This document shows, piece by piece, positions 26,331 through 64,000 of a stretch of 64,000 bases of DNA. Under the pieces are notes generated by a model. The model did not search any database. It was given only the letters and a program-made list of their open reading frames with translations, and was not told where the DNA came from. This DNA is from Flaccisagitta enflata (Eukaryota; Chaetognatha; Sagittoidea; Aphragmophora), in the NCBI GenBank assembly GCA_965153355.1, contig OZ231127.1:22258001-22322000 (forward strand), in the 5' to 3' direction. The translations under genes were made by a program, and so were the position numbers. Numbering within the stretch: the first letter of the stretch is position 1; every line of letters starts with the position of its first letter.

Positions 26331-27935
26331 TAATGTGAGATAATGTGAGCTAATGTGAACTAATCTGAACTTCTTTAATGTGTACAGACTACAGTGTGCA
26401 CGTGTACGTACTCGTGCGTCCTGGCCCGGATCAACCATGCGCGAGGCCCGAGGCTACTGTTGCCGCAAGGCCCCTGAAAAAGACTGATATAGTTTTAACA
26501 AGGCCTATATGGCAAATAAGTAGTCATTTGTGGGTGGGCAGGGGCAGTGATGTAGGTGGGCAGGGCAGTATGTGAGTGGGCTGGGACTATATTATGGCAG
26601 GGCAGGGGCCGTTATAATCAGAAATCGCTTTTCCAGCCAAATTCACATCATCTAATGTTTTGCATTACAGACAAAAAGACAGACAGACCTGTTATGGGAC
26701 ACTCTCTCATAAAGTCGCATAGCAAGTGACTAAAAAAATATGAAAGCAGTGACTATTTGAAAGATATCCAATCAAATCTTGAAGACAAGACCAAGTAGGA
26801 AATCATAATTCTATTGGTTTAAAAAAGAACATCTTAACATTTTTTTAGATAAAAAAAAAATCATAAAAAAACAAAAATTTTTGCTCAATTTGTTTGAAAA
26901 AAAAAACACAGTGATAACTGAAATTACTTTTTCCAGCAATAAAGTTTTTGCATGTTTATATCTAGATCAATAAATTTACAGACCAACTAGGACGGCAAAT
27001 TTTTGAAGGAAAACTACGTTTTGCATCATTTTCAGGATAGAAATGGTTTAAGAATGATTTTAAAAGATGAATCGTCTCTAGAGACACTTGGTGTATACAT
27101 TTCTATCATATTCTGACCTCAAAAATAATTTTTACGTTGCAATTCACATGAGAAAAGCAAGAAAATCAAGTTTTTTTTATGAAATTTTGCTTACATTTTT
27201 TCGTTTGTTCTTGCCGTTGAAATCCTAAGACTCTCAAATGCAGGGAAATTTTGTATTTCCAAAAACATAATTCTCTTTGTAATCGATTTTGGGAGAGAAC
27301 TATGTTTTTTGTTTTTTCATTTTTTCATTTTCTATGCAATCTTAGAATTTCAACGAGCCCCCTGTCAGTTACCAAAAATGAAATTTTCAATAATTTGCAT
27401 TATATTTTCTTCATTATTTGTAGCTTCATTTTATTCTTTTTCATGTTTGAATGCAAGTTATGCAAAAGAATATATATAATGATATATCTTAATGATTTTT
27501 TTAGTTTAATCACTCATTTTCAATCATTTTGACTTTTTACTTTGGCTCCTGTTTAAACACAAATGTTGCCTTCGGAGGAACGCCGTCCTAGGGATGTTGA
27601 AGTGGTCAATTTTCCTGCTGCCTCCACTGCTTCTGATTTCTCTTCCACTTCTATTTTGTAGTGTGAATACAAGTGAAGTGGCTATCCCACCCACCGAAAC
27701 AGAAGTGGTTAATTACTAATTCAAACTACAGTCAGACACCACTAAAAATCTTTTTTTTTTTTATGAGCTGGTTCAAAAAAACTACGCGCCATTTTATGGG
27801 GGCATGGTAACTTAATTTTTCTAACCAGTTTTTTTTTAATATTCCTTATTGCAGATCTTCCCCTTTTATTTCTTTTATCAGCTGATATTCATAACCTAAT
27901 GATGGGACAGTTTTTCTTCTTCTTTTCCTCTGCTG

Positions 27936-28030
27936 CTTCTTCTTCTTCTTCTTCTTCTTCTTCTCCTTCTTCTTTTTCTTCTTCTTCTTCTTCTTCTTCT
28001 TCTTTTCCCCTTCTTTTTTTCCTCTTTTTT
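27936..28030. repeat. (TTC)n microsatellite
   Basis: CTT/TTC triplets with a few C-rich interruptions. The poly-Ser and poly-Phe frames over it are repeat artefacts. Confidence 0.95.
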
Positions 28031-28306
28031 TTTCTCCCCTTTTCCCCTCAAAGCGCGAGGCCCCCTGAAGCGCGAGGCCTAAGGCTAAGCCTTTTTAGCT
28101 TATTGGTTGATCCAGGCCAGCGTGCCTCTCAGTGTCAGCTAAGCGATGGATCTATGGATGGTTATCTAAGTTGAGAAAGTGGATACGTTATGCGTCATGC
28201 TCATTTGCTCCAATGGCAGCAGCCGACAGATAACTTAGATTGCTAAGGATTCAAGTTGACGATGAGTGATGAGGAAACAAAACCCGTTCCGTCGTGGAAA
28301 AGAAAA

Positions 28307-28492
28307 ACATCACTGAGGATGAAGAAGACGAAGGTGGTGGTGGTGGTGGTGGTGGCGGCGGTGATGGTGGTGACGATTATCCATCGTCGTCCTCCATTGA
28401 AGAACACGAGTATTCTTCTACTCCTTCCTATGGCTTCACTCCCATTTTATCCTCAAACCCTTCATCCTCATCATCCTCATCCTCATCCACCT
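28307..28492 (+). pseudogene. Identical 186-bp copy of part of laccase exon 2
   Basis: This stretch matches 34602-34787 base for base as far as I can read, and both flanks diverge at once. In the laccase frame it encodes ITEDEEDEG, ten glycines, then the Ser-rich run, but upstream in that frame there are two stops near 28264. Downstream it continues for about 20 unrelated codons to a TAG at 28552. It lacks the signal peptide and all copper motifs. It is best read as a duplicated exon fragment. An alternative exon of an unseen transcript or an assembly duplicate is also possible. Confidence 0.7.
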
Positions 28493-28736
28493 TGGGCTTG
28501 GGCTTGCAGACTATGACCAAACAACGGACTTTCACGTATGCCGATGAGTCGTAGGGTTTTACCGTTTGACTCATTCTTTGTCTTCTTGACTTTATTTGCA
28601 GATCCCCTTCTTACGTTAACAACGTGTTCTTGTTCTTTTCTTCTTTGTCTTCTTGCTCCCTGGTCTTGCGACCCTGTGATCCTGTCTTTTTTCAATGAAT
28701 TATATTCTTAAGATACATCCTTGTTCAACTTCTCAT

Positions 28737-28956
28737 CTTTTTAGTTGCGAACACGCTACTCAATAAGAGGCTTTGTCCGTCCATCCGTCGGTCCGTCCGT
28801 CATGGTGATCTAGTTGAAAAGTGGGAAAACGAGCGTTTTTCGACACTTTTTGTGTATGTTTGAGTGTTTCAGATCTACTATAGGTTGGGGTGTGGATGGG
28901 GGTTGGATGTCCCTGCCCACCTGTCCGCAACAATATTGTGACCCCGCGTCACTTGT
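28737..28956 (+). repeat. Repeat A, copy 3
   Basis: Full-length copy with all family motifs: TTTAGTTGCGAACACG, the TCCGTCCGTC run, GGGTGTGGATGGGGGTTGGA and CCCCGCGTCACTTGT. Useful as the uninterrupted reference for the split copy in the laccase gene. Confidence 0.85.
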
Positions 28957-29029
28957 TTTAACCTTTTATTTCTCCTCCTAGTCCTATTTCCCCTCCTCCG
29001 TTTTAGTCGAAAGCGTCGCCACCGGAGCT

Positions 29030-29032
29030 GTT

Positions 29033-29124
<92 letters not shown>

Positions 29125-29177
29125 AGTCGAAAGCGTCGCCACCGGAGCTGTTGTCGTCGTCGTCGTCGTCGTCGTCG

Positions 29178-29239
<62 letters not shown>

Positions 29240-29284
29240 CTTCTTCTTCTTCTTCTTCTTCTTCTTCTTCTTCTTCTTCTTCTT

Positions 29285-29315
<31 letters not shown>

Positions 29316-29340
29316 TCCTTCTTCTTCTTATTCTTCTTCT

Positions 29341-29373
<33 letters not shown>

Positions 29374-29379
29374 GCTTCT

Positions 29380-29415
<36 letters not shown>

Positions 29416-29420
29416 ACTTA
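29030..29420. repeat. Compound triplet array (GTC)n(GTT)n(TTC)n
   Basis: Two rounds of GTC then GTT triplets are each preceded by an identical ~35-bp segment (GTCGAAAGCGTCGCCACCGG). A long TTC array follows. The array appears to have grown by duplication of a block including unique sequence. Confidence 0.95.
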
Positions 29421-30029
29421 ACCATTTCCTTTTCTTCTACTATTTCTTCTTTTCTTTTCTCGGTCATTATTTATGTTTTGTAGTTGTCATTGTTATTGTC
29501 GTCGTAGTTCTTCTTCTTCTTTGCCAGTTTTGAGCAGCGGCCCCGAAGGGGCCGATGACCTATTCTTTCACACTTGGGGAGATTTTTTTCTCCTCCTCCT
29601 GCGCCCACCCCCCTCCACCCGGGACTCAAATCCCAACCTTGAGGCCCAAATCCCAGTCTTGAGGCCAAAACCTCTGCAATCTAGTCCAAATTGTAGCCTC
29701 AAGGCCCAAATCCAGCCCCAAGGCTCCGCCTCAGCCTCGAGACCTAAATACCAGCCTTGCGGCACGAATCTAAGCCTCGAGGCCCAAATACCAGCCTTGG
29801 AGCTTTGCTTTGCGTTGGTTGGTTGGTCTGTCGATCGGGTAACGCATTCGTTCGACGATCCACATGTCGCACCATATTGGCCTACTTGGCCTTGTCCTTC
29901 CTTCCCCTCCCCTGTTGACGTCGTCGCGTTCGTGGTCGTCGCGTCGTTGCCGCGCCGCCGTTGTCGTTATTGTTGTTTTCGTTGTTCTTCTTATAATTGT
30001 TGTCTTCATCTTCTTCTTCTGCTTCCATT

Positions 30030-30295
30030 TCTTCTTCTTCTTCTTCTTCTTCTTCTTCTTCTTCTTCTTCTTCTTCTTCTTCTTCTCCTTCTTCTTCTTC
30101 TTCTTCTTCTTCTTCTTCTTTTTCTTCTCCTTCTTTTTCCTGTTCTTTTTCTTTTTCTTTTTCTTTTTCTTTTTCTTTTTTTTTCTTCTTCTTCTTCTTC
30201 TTCTTCTTCTTCTTCTTCTTCTTCTTCTTCTTCTTCTTCTTCTTCTTTTTCTTTTTCTTTTTCTTTTTCTTTTTCTTCTTCTTCTTCTTCTTCTT
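30030..30295. repeat. (TTC)n / (TTTTTC)n array
   Basis: TTC triplets interspersed with hexanucleotide TTTTTC blocks. The long lysine, phenylalanine and leucine frames reading through it are artefacts. Confidence 0.95.
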
Positions 30296-31104
30296 CATGT
30301 CATGTAATCGATTTCGTTGTCAAAATTGTCTCGGGAGGGGGTGTCAATTACGTTGATTCGGCGATTTAAATTCTTGGATTCTGTCATGTATCAGATGCTC
30401 GATCGGTCAGACATGACACACTGAGTTGAATTTACATATCTTGCAGCCTTTTCATGACGGAACCCTCTGTCGCGGAGAAACCAATGCAGTGTTTGAGATT
30501 ATGCAATGTTTTTCTTACTCCTGAGTTTTATAATTCTTCCAACTGTTTGACACTTGTGCCGCGTTGGTGAGAGACATCATCTTTTAGTATATTACTCACA
30601 TATCTTTTTAGTTGCGCTCACTTGCGCAACTCTGTAACCGGTCAAGTCCATTGGTGTTTGTCAGTCTATCCATTGGTCAGTTGGTCTGTATCACTGCTTT
30701 TGCGGGTGGTTATTGCATTACTACTGCGCCCCAAATGCTTTGTTAAACGTTTAATGGACTGCCCCCGCCCACCCACATGCGACTTAGCTATGTATCCGGC
30801 TTAGTTTTTATTGTATTTAGCATGTATTAATGTACTATTATCCGATATGTTTTTAGTTGCGTGCTACACGACTCTGCACCCCGCTTTGTCCGTACGTTGA
30901 ACAATAGGTCTCCATTTTACATTTTTGGCGTTTTTAAGCGTTTCAAGCTCATCACTCCTGCCCAAATGCCCTTGTGACCTTTTCCATCACTTCCCCTGCC
31001 CACCCGCACGCAACTGGGGTAGCAATGTATCCGGCCTTGTTTAGATGCACGCACTCTTTAGCCTGCTGTATCTGTTGGTCAGTCCATCACCGTAAGCTTT
31101 TTTT

Positions 31105-31634
31105 GGGCGGCGGCCCCAAAGAGGATGAAATCCTGTAGAACACAGGGGGAATTTAGTTGGTGCGTTCCTTTGTTCATCCCCCCCCTCATCAGGTCCCTCA
31201 GGCTTCAAATCTGGGCTCTGAGACCTCAAATTTGGCCTCTCAGGCCTCAAATCATGCCTCTCAGGCCTCCAATCCAGCCACTTAGGCCTCAAATCTGGCC
31301 TCTCAGGCCTCAAATCCAGCCTCTCAGGCCTTGAATCCAGCCTCTCAGGCCTCAAATCCAACCTCTCAGGCCTCAAACCTGCTCTCACAGGTCTTAAATT
31401 AGGCTTCTCAGGCCTCAAATCCAACCTCTCAGGCCTCAAATCAGCTATCTAAGCCTCAATTTATTGCTCTCAAGCTTTCAAATCAGTCCTCTGACCCTTC
31501 AAGCCTTAATCCAGTTCTCTCAAGCTTCAAGTCAGCCCTCTCAAGCTTCCGATAGGCATTCTCAGGCCTTACATCAGGACGAACAAAAGTCCCCCTGTGT
31601 TCTATAGGACTTTGTCCCCTTTGGGGCCGCTGCC
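31105..31634. mobile_element. Fold-back repeat family C with tandem AGGCCTCAAATC core
   Basis: Inverted ends (GGGCGGCGGCCCCAAAGAGG at the left, GGGGCCGCTGCCC at the right, with CCTGTAGAACACAGGGGG / CCCCCTGTGTTCTATAGG inside) enclose about 20 tandem copies of a ~20-24-bp AGGCCTCAAATC unit. Relatives lie at 44711-45217, 49532-49938 and 61762-62138, with partial ones near 29530-29800 and 31900-32370 and at the right edge of the window. No coding capacity. Confidence 0.7.
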
Positions 31635-33040
31635 CTGCTCCCCCTCACTCCAATTCACAATCAAAGCAGGGCAATGGGTATCGCTGGCCACATATTGCTC
31701 TTGGGCGACCTGTTGGCATTTACGGGTGGTTTTCGCAATGAGCTCTAGCCCAAATGCTTGGGTTGGCCTATTCATGATTGCCCCTGCCCACCCGACGCCA
31801 CTTTGGTATTCGGCCTTTGTTAAAAACATTTCATGGCCCATAAAAGATGTTGTGATCTGTGACCAGAAGTAGAAACCTCCCCTATTTTAGGATCTGGTAG
31901 TGAGAGGGGAAGTGGCCCTAAAGAGGCCGGGGACCTCTAATTGGCTTGATTTTGAGAATGAAGGCTTGGGTTGAAGCGTCAAAGGTGGAATCAGAGCTTT
32001 GATGGTGGGATTTGAGCCTCAAGATTGGTATTTGAGTCTCACAGCAAGAAACAGCCTCGAGGCTGTAATTTAAGCCTTGGGGCAAGGATATGAACCTTGA
32101 GGCAGGAATCTGAACCTCGAGGTGAGTGTTAGCGCCTCGAGGTTTGGATTTGAGCCTCAAAGTGGGGATTTGTGCCTCAAGGTGGTGATTTGAGCCATTT
32201 GGCTGGGATGTGAGCCCTGAGGCTGGAATTTGAGCCTTGAAGCTGGGATTTGAGCCTCAAGGCTGGGATTTGAGCGTTGGGATTGAAATTCTGGAGTTTG
32301 AGTCTCGAGACTGGAATTTATGTCTTGAGGCAGGGATTTCAGCCTCTTGGCTGGAATATGAACCTTGAGGCCAGGGTTTCTCAATGCTGGTACAGTTCAT
32401 TTAAATCCCAAACTGTTAGATTTCAAGGGACTAAAACTCAATTAGTTGCGTGCACGCGACTACACCTTGGTCGGTTGGTCTGTCTGCTGGAATTTCAGCT
32501 CCAATGAAATGTAACAAATGTCTCCTACTTACGAACAATGATCTGATGAGACCAGAAACTTGTAAAGAAAAGGATTGAGACAAAATTATATAAAAACAAG
32601 GCCGGATACACGGCAATCCAATGGCGGATGGTTGGGCAGGAGCAGTAATGCAAAAAGCACTCAGAATTGAAAAATGTGACGGACGGACCAATGGACTTAC
32701 CTACCAACCGACACGGCAAGGTGTAAAGTTGCGTGCCCGCGACTAAAAAATGATTGACTGGTAATGAGATACAAAAACAAATCAATAATATAAAAGAAAT
32801 TTAAAAAAAGTTGTTAGAAATAGTTATTTATGTTTTCCTTCTTTTTTTCGAAGCTCTGCGACAGAGGGTTTAGGAAACTCACTTTAGTCAGCTTTGGGCT
32901 GTAAGATGTTTTCACGGCGATGTACAAAATGAGCTATTGATCATGGTGGTGAGATGAAAATAACCAAGTTTGACTCAGCGTAGTGTCAATATCCATTGTC
33001 GGGCTAGTCCACCATCAAAAGTGATGTGCGCCACGCCGAA

Positions 33041-33141
<101 letters not shown>

Positions 33142-33565
33142 GAATGCACAAACGCATCAATCAGGCAATACATGTAACCCAAGTTATACACCATTATCAA
33201 ATACATATGGTAATCATGCCTCAATTGAGGCTCAAATCGATTAAACAATGCAAGGAAGAGTTGAAATCGGGAATTAGGGGAAAGAAGAAAGGAAAAAGGT
33301 GAGTAAGAGAAAAAAGCGACGAATTTCGGAAGCAAGTATTGACCAGAAAATACCGCCCTGGAATCTGGCACTTGGTTTCGGACGAAGATTTTTTTGTTTC
33401 GTTGTAACTTGGCAATTGTGTAGAAGAGACACAAGGGAAGGTTCGGCCTTCCAGAAGGATGAGAAATCACCTCTTTAGCTTATAAACGCAATGAAACGCA
33501 AGTATTTTAGCTGCCTCTTCATTTGCTAGATTATTTAGTAGCTAGGGATTTTGCTACCGTAAAAT

Positions 33566-59632
<26,067 letters not shown>

Positions 59633-60218
59633 AATACGGGATTGAAGAAATTGAAATATTACAAATCACAAACAGCATCCTAGCAGATATGCACACAAAT
59701 GCATGCATACATACGTAATGTATACTGCACACATTTTTTCATATATACAACCATATGTTCATATTACGCATGTCAGAGTGTCGCAACTGGCTTTCCCCTG
59801 GCAAGAACTGGTTTCCTTTGAGCCGTCGCGCGACATTCAAATCGATCGGGAACCATCTTTAGGGTGACCATAAAGTTTCTATAGACACCCATGGCAGAGA
59901 CAAAATTTGCATGATAGATTGATAGAATTATTGGTTCCAATGCTAATTCAATGCAAACTTCAGCCTCATCCTAATGATGGTACCCGATCGAATTGAAAGT
60001 CGCGCAAGGGCTCGTTTAACAGGACCGCAAAGGAAGCAGATGACCACCAGGGGAGAGGCAATTTTGCCCGTTTTCGGCACTTTGACACACGTAGTGCATA
60101 TATTATCAATTCATGATTATCTATTTGTATGATGATCTCTAGATATCCAGATCGACTTCATATTCATTTTTCGTTCAAAAGTAAAGGAACAAGGCCGTAT
60201 ACAGTGCATACTATACAC

Positions 60219-61639
60219 TTGACGGTATGTTTTCCCCCTCATGTGCTCAAAACCCATGTACCCGATCGTTTTTGATTACTTTTATGATATTATTACCTAG
60301 AACTAAAGAGATTTGGGATTTTTGATCCATTTTAGGGACCGCGAGTTCCATTTATTTATCACCACTCCAAGGTGGTTGTGGTGAAAATGTTGAAATTTGG
60401 TCACTTTGGGCTGAAAATTGGGCCACTTTAGTTTGGAAATTTGACCCAAAATCTGTGAGATTATGAAACTAGAGCTCAAGAGCTAACCAGTGGTGCAATC
60501 CGCATGTTGCCATCATTTTTTGTTAAGATTTGAGAGGTTTTCAAAGATGGAAGGGTATGAGGGTTATTTTACCAATTGAATTTGAATTTTGACATTTTTT
60601 ACATTTTTGTTATATCTCCACTTTGGATAGACAAATCTGATGAAATTGGTGACCAAATTGAAGAGTTTTGATGCTCTAACTGAATCTGGTAAATTTTTGA
60701 TCAATATGACCTCAAAATTTTTGGGAGACTCTAGAAGCAGGTGCTTATTTTTTTCGCCATTTTGCTCAGGGCAAAAAATTTCTTAGAAAATGACAAAAAT
60801 CAGTGGGCAAATTAAACTACTGTTCAAGATCTAACAAATGGTGCAATCGGCATGTCGATATGTTGAAGCATATAGATTTGGCAGAGCTTTTAGGCTCATA
60901 ATGACCAAAAAATGTCATTTTATTATACCCACTGATCTTTGAAACTTTGCCAAATCTATATGCTTTAACCTATTGACATGCCAATTGCACCATTGGTTAG
61001 ATCTTGAACAGTAGTTTAATTTGCCCACTGATTTTTTGTCATTTTCTATCTCAGAAGTGCCCAAATTTTTTGACCAAAGTAGCCAAAATGGCGAAAAAAA
61101 TCACTTTTTAGCACCTGCTTGTAGAGTCTCCCAAAAATTTTGAGGGTCATATTGATCCAAAATTTTACAAGTAACATCTAGAGTATCAAAAACTCTTCAA
61201 TTTGGTCACCAATTTCATCCCGATTTGTCTATGCAAAGCGGAAATATATCAAAAATTGTAAAAAATGTCAAAATTGACCACTAAATTCAATTGGTAAAAA
61301 AACCCTCATACCCTTCCATCTTTGAAAAGCTCTCAAATCTTAACAAAAAATGATAGCAACACCACCACTGGTTAGCTCTTGAGCTCTAGTTTCATAATCT
61401 CACAGATTTCGGGTCAAATTTCCAAACCAAAGTGGCCCGATTTTTAGCCCAAAGTGACCAAATTTCAACATTTTCACCACAACCACCTTGGAGTGGTGAT
61501 TAATAAATGGAACTCGCGGTCCCTAAAATGGATCAAAAATCCCAAATCTCTTAAGTTCTAGGTAGTAATATTATAAAAATAATCAAAAACGATCGGGTAC
61601 ATGGGTTTTGAGCACATGAGGGGGAAAACATACCGTCAA
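60219..61639. mobile_element. 1.42-kb near-perfect palindrome with 8-bp target duplication
   Basis: Two ~700-bp arms are inverted copies, from TTGACGGTATGTTTTCCCCC at the left to GGGGGAAAACATACCGTCAA at the right; the centre is near 60925. CTATACAC flanks both ends exactly (60211-60218 and 61640-61647). No ORF over about 70 codons is shared between arms. The duplication length fits a hAT-type transposase. It lies downstream of the laccase. Confidence 0.85.
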
Positions 61640-61761
61640 CTATACACCGCCCCTCTCCAGTCGCGGACGGGTGGGCAGCAGAGGAGTAGTCGGCATATAT
61701 ATAGCTTTAATTATAAAGACTTATTCCGTCACAAACATATTTCTATTTTTCATCCTTTTTT

Positions 61762-62138
61762 GGGCAGCGGCCCCAAAGGGCCGATGTCCTGTAGGACGCA
61801 GGGGTGAATTTCCAGACATCCATCCGTCCGTCCTGTCCCAAGGGCCCTCTTAGACATTAAATTAGCCCTGTCAGGCCCTAAATCAGCCCTCTCAGGCCCA
61901 TAATCAGCCCTCTCAGGCCCATAATCAGCCCTCTTGGGTCCAAAGTTAACTCTCTCAAGCCCCAGGTCAGCCTACTGAGGCCCTAGATCAGTTTTGTCAG
62001 GCCCATAATCAACCCTTTCATCCCCGATCTCATTACTGTGCTCCAATCAATCAAATCAGTCCTTAAATGTGCCTTCTCAGGACGTCTGGAAATTCACCTT
62101 TGTGTCCTACAGGACATTGGTCCTTTAGGACGCTGCCT
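61762..62138. mobile_element. Fold-back repeat family C with CAGCCCTCTCAGGCCC core
   Basis: GGGCAGCGGCCCCAAAGGGC with GTCCTGTAGGACGCAGGGG at the left is matched by CTTTGTGTCCTACAGGACA and GACGCTGCC at the right. The core is about eight tandem ~20-bp units. Confidence 0.68.
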
Positions 62139-62444
62139 TGCTCTCACTCCACTTTTTCAGTTGATCTCTCCAAGCTGGGCATCGGGTACCGCTGACCATG
62201 TGCGATCCTTGGATGACCAGTTTCCACTCTTTTTTATCTCACGCGACTGAGTTTGGACAAAGCACTTGCCGTTTTTAGATGCCGAGAAGCGATACTCAAA
62301 CGGAATGTTAAATGCGAAACCTTTATATACAAATAATAAAATCGTGTTCTTGTTGTGATAACCTACACTAAAAAAAAAAAAGACAAACTATTTTTGGCAT
62401 TAGTCGAAAGACTCCAAAGATGATGACGTCGAAAACGTAGGAGC

Positions 62445-62760
62445 AAAAATGAGAAGAAAGAGAAAGAAAAAGAAAAAGAAGAAAAAGAAAAAGAAAAAGA
62501 AAAAGAAAAAGAAAAAGAAAAAGAAAAAGAAAAAGAAAAAGAAAAAGAAGAAAAAAGAAAAATGATATACTAAGAAGAAGAGGAAGAAGAAGAGGGAGAA
62601 GAAGAGAAAGAAGAAGAGGAAGAAAAAGACGAAGTAAAGGAAGAAGTCGGAAGAGAATGAAGAAATGGAAGAACAGATAGAAAAGAAAAATTGAAAAGGA
62701 AGAAAAGAAAGAGAAAAAAAAGGAAAAGAAGACGCAGGCGCAGAAAGGAAAAGGGAAAAA
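62445..62760. repeat. (AAAAAG)n / (GAA)n purine tract
   Basis: Hexanucleotide AAAAAG repeats then GAAGAG triplets. Non-coding. Confidence 0.9.
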
Positions 62761-63480
62761 GATGACGGATTAAACTAAAATAAAGACGGATGGTTTGTAA
62801 TGGTCATTAATCAAAAGAAACATTTAATGAATGAAATGCGGCGAACGCTGGTTGATTCATCATTGATGATGTACATTGTACAAATAAAACTAAATATGCG
62901 GAAGGGTTTTTAAGCAACATTTTCGTAACGTTTGACTGGAACATGAATGCTGTCGGTTTTAGAGAGGGGAGCCAAGGTCGCTGACGCATAATGTAACAAG
63001 CCCGGCAACGGGAAACGATGCGTCCGGACTGTGTCCTAGCGTGTATTGATCATGTGACATATATGAAGAGACAGATGGACGAACAGATGGATGAAACGAC
63101 TGAGTAGTAAAGGAGGCTCTCAAAACATGTTGGTTGATCATTTGTTTCAGTATAGGATCTCACCGCGGCCAAAAACAGCCGAGAAACGTGGTTTTTGCAC
63201 AGGCGCAACGGACGGACAGACCGACAGATGGACGGACGGACGGATAGACCATGTTATAGATATGCGTTCCTGACGGACGCATCTAAAAATAAGTAGCGCC
63301 CGGTTTGGTGACGCATCAAGTGTTATTCCGACCGGGATGTCGACTAACTACTAATTGATCGATTGAATGACGGAATTGTGAAAAAAAAGTGCATCGGTGC
63401 ACGCAACAGAAAAAACGAGACACCATTTTTAAGGCGAGAGCGTGAAAAAAAGAATTAAAGACGCCACTAGACGAAAAAGA

Positions 63481-63481
63481 T

Positions 63482-63546
<65 letters not shown>
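63481..63546. repeat. (AAC)n microsatellite
   Basis: About 22 triplets, 20 bp downstream of the SH3 gene's stop codon on its sense strand. Confidence 0.97.
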
Positions 63547-63565
63547 CCAAAGATAAAAAAATTCT

Positions 63566-63729
63566 TCATTTTGCTTTGCTTTTAAGTAGTTTGTCGGCTG
63601 TCTTTAGGAGTTGATATCTCTGTCTCAAATTCTTGGCTTGTTTCATTTCAACGTCTATCGGCTCATCGACGCAGTGGGCAGGGAACCAACCGATTTTGTT
63701 GTCAGAGATGCGCAATCCTTCGAACCAAC
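63566..63729 (-). CDS. Terminal exon with SH3 domain end, probable ephexin-like RhoGEF
   Basis: The exon starts after TTTTTTCAAAG and continues to a TGA at 63566. It encodes GWFEGLRISDNKIGWFPAHC, the RT-loop-distal half of an SH3 domain with the conserved W and GWFP. It is followed by a helical basic tail with AKNLRQRYQLL. An SH3 at the extreme C terminus followed by a NLRQRYRLL-like tail is familiar from ephexin/NGEF-type Rho guanine-nucleotide exchange factors, so that is my best guess. The rest of the gene lies beyond the right edge. It needs one base from the previous exon to complete the first Gly codon. Confidence 0.65.
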
Positions 63730-63894
63730 CTTTGAAAAAAAAAAAGCATGGATGGGTCAATTTTTAAGTTCTTTGACGTAAGAAAGAAAGGAAAACCGGA
63801 CCGGTGGCCGAAGGAGAGAGAAATAAGAGAAAGACAGAATGATAAAGATGATAAAAAGTAAAATAATGAAAGAAAGAAAAAAAAACAGGTCGCC

Positions 63895-64000
63895 CTAGGG
63901 CAATATGTGGTCAGCGATACCCGTTGCCCTGTTTTGCATAATTGTGTTTTGAAGTGAGAGGAAGCAGGGCAGCGGCCTTTATGGGGTTCTCTTGAGGCCT
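63895..64000. repeat. Left part of a family C fold-back element at the window edge
   Basis: GTGGTCAGCGATACCCGTTGCCCTG then AGCAGGGCAGCGGCC, as at 49470-49545. It is cut by the end of the window. Confidence 0.6.

Overview
This is animal nuclear DNA, most probably from an arthropod and perhaps a crustacean, although the window cannot name the species. Its genes are split by GT-AG introns. They include three conserved eukaryotic housekeeping genes and an arthropod-type laccase associated with a chitin-binding (peritrophin-A) exon. Introns and spacers are full of (AG)n, (TTC)n and (AAC)n microsatellites, minisatellites and fold-back DNA elements, several with clean target-site duplications (TSDs). 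I rebuilt exons by hand from reading frame, GT/AG borders and phase. The three minus-strand housekeeping models and the laccase keep frame through every junction.

Layout. 107-2003 (-) is the mitochondrial carrier SLC25A42. 2598-16343 (-) is SMU1, a WD40 splicing factor, in nine exons giving 513 aa. 6432-7952 (+) is an intronless single-pass membrane protein gene nested antisense in SMU1 intron 7. 16723-25645 (-) is TAF5L, the WD40 subunit of SAGA-type complexes, in nine exons giving 632 aa. These three minus-strand genes lie head to tail with gaps of about 380 and 595 bp. 25646-33565 is a repeat-rich spacer. It holds a 186-bp copy of part of a laccase exon. 33566-57963 (+) is a secreted laccase-type multicopper oxidase in 13 exons. 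A phase-compatible exon at 59448-59632 completes a six-cysteine chitin-binding domain. 63566-63729 (-) is the last exon of an SH3-containing protein, probably an ephexin-like RhoGEF.

The 13.6-kb laccase intron 2 is a stack of mobile DNA. One copy of a roughly 220-bp interspersed repeat (here repeat A) is broken by three insertions. They are a 583-bp element (TSD TTTG), an 11.47-kb segment with perfect 65-bp terminal inverted repeats (TIRs), and a 590-bp element (TSD TA). The 11.47-kb segment carries antisense exons with host-like codon use, including a complete B-box zinc-finger motif split by an intron. This is the least ordinary part of the window.

Functionally, SMU1 and TAF5L act in the nucleus (splicing and chromatin or transcription) and SLC25A42 in the mitochondrion. 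The laccase would be secreted and could oxidise phenols or catechols, for instance in cuticle. I see no operon and no evidence of co-regulation. RNA data would be needed to settle the laccase C terminus and the B-box gene.
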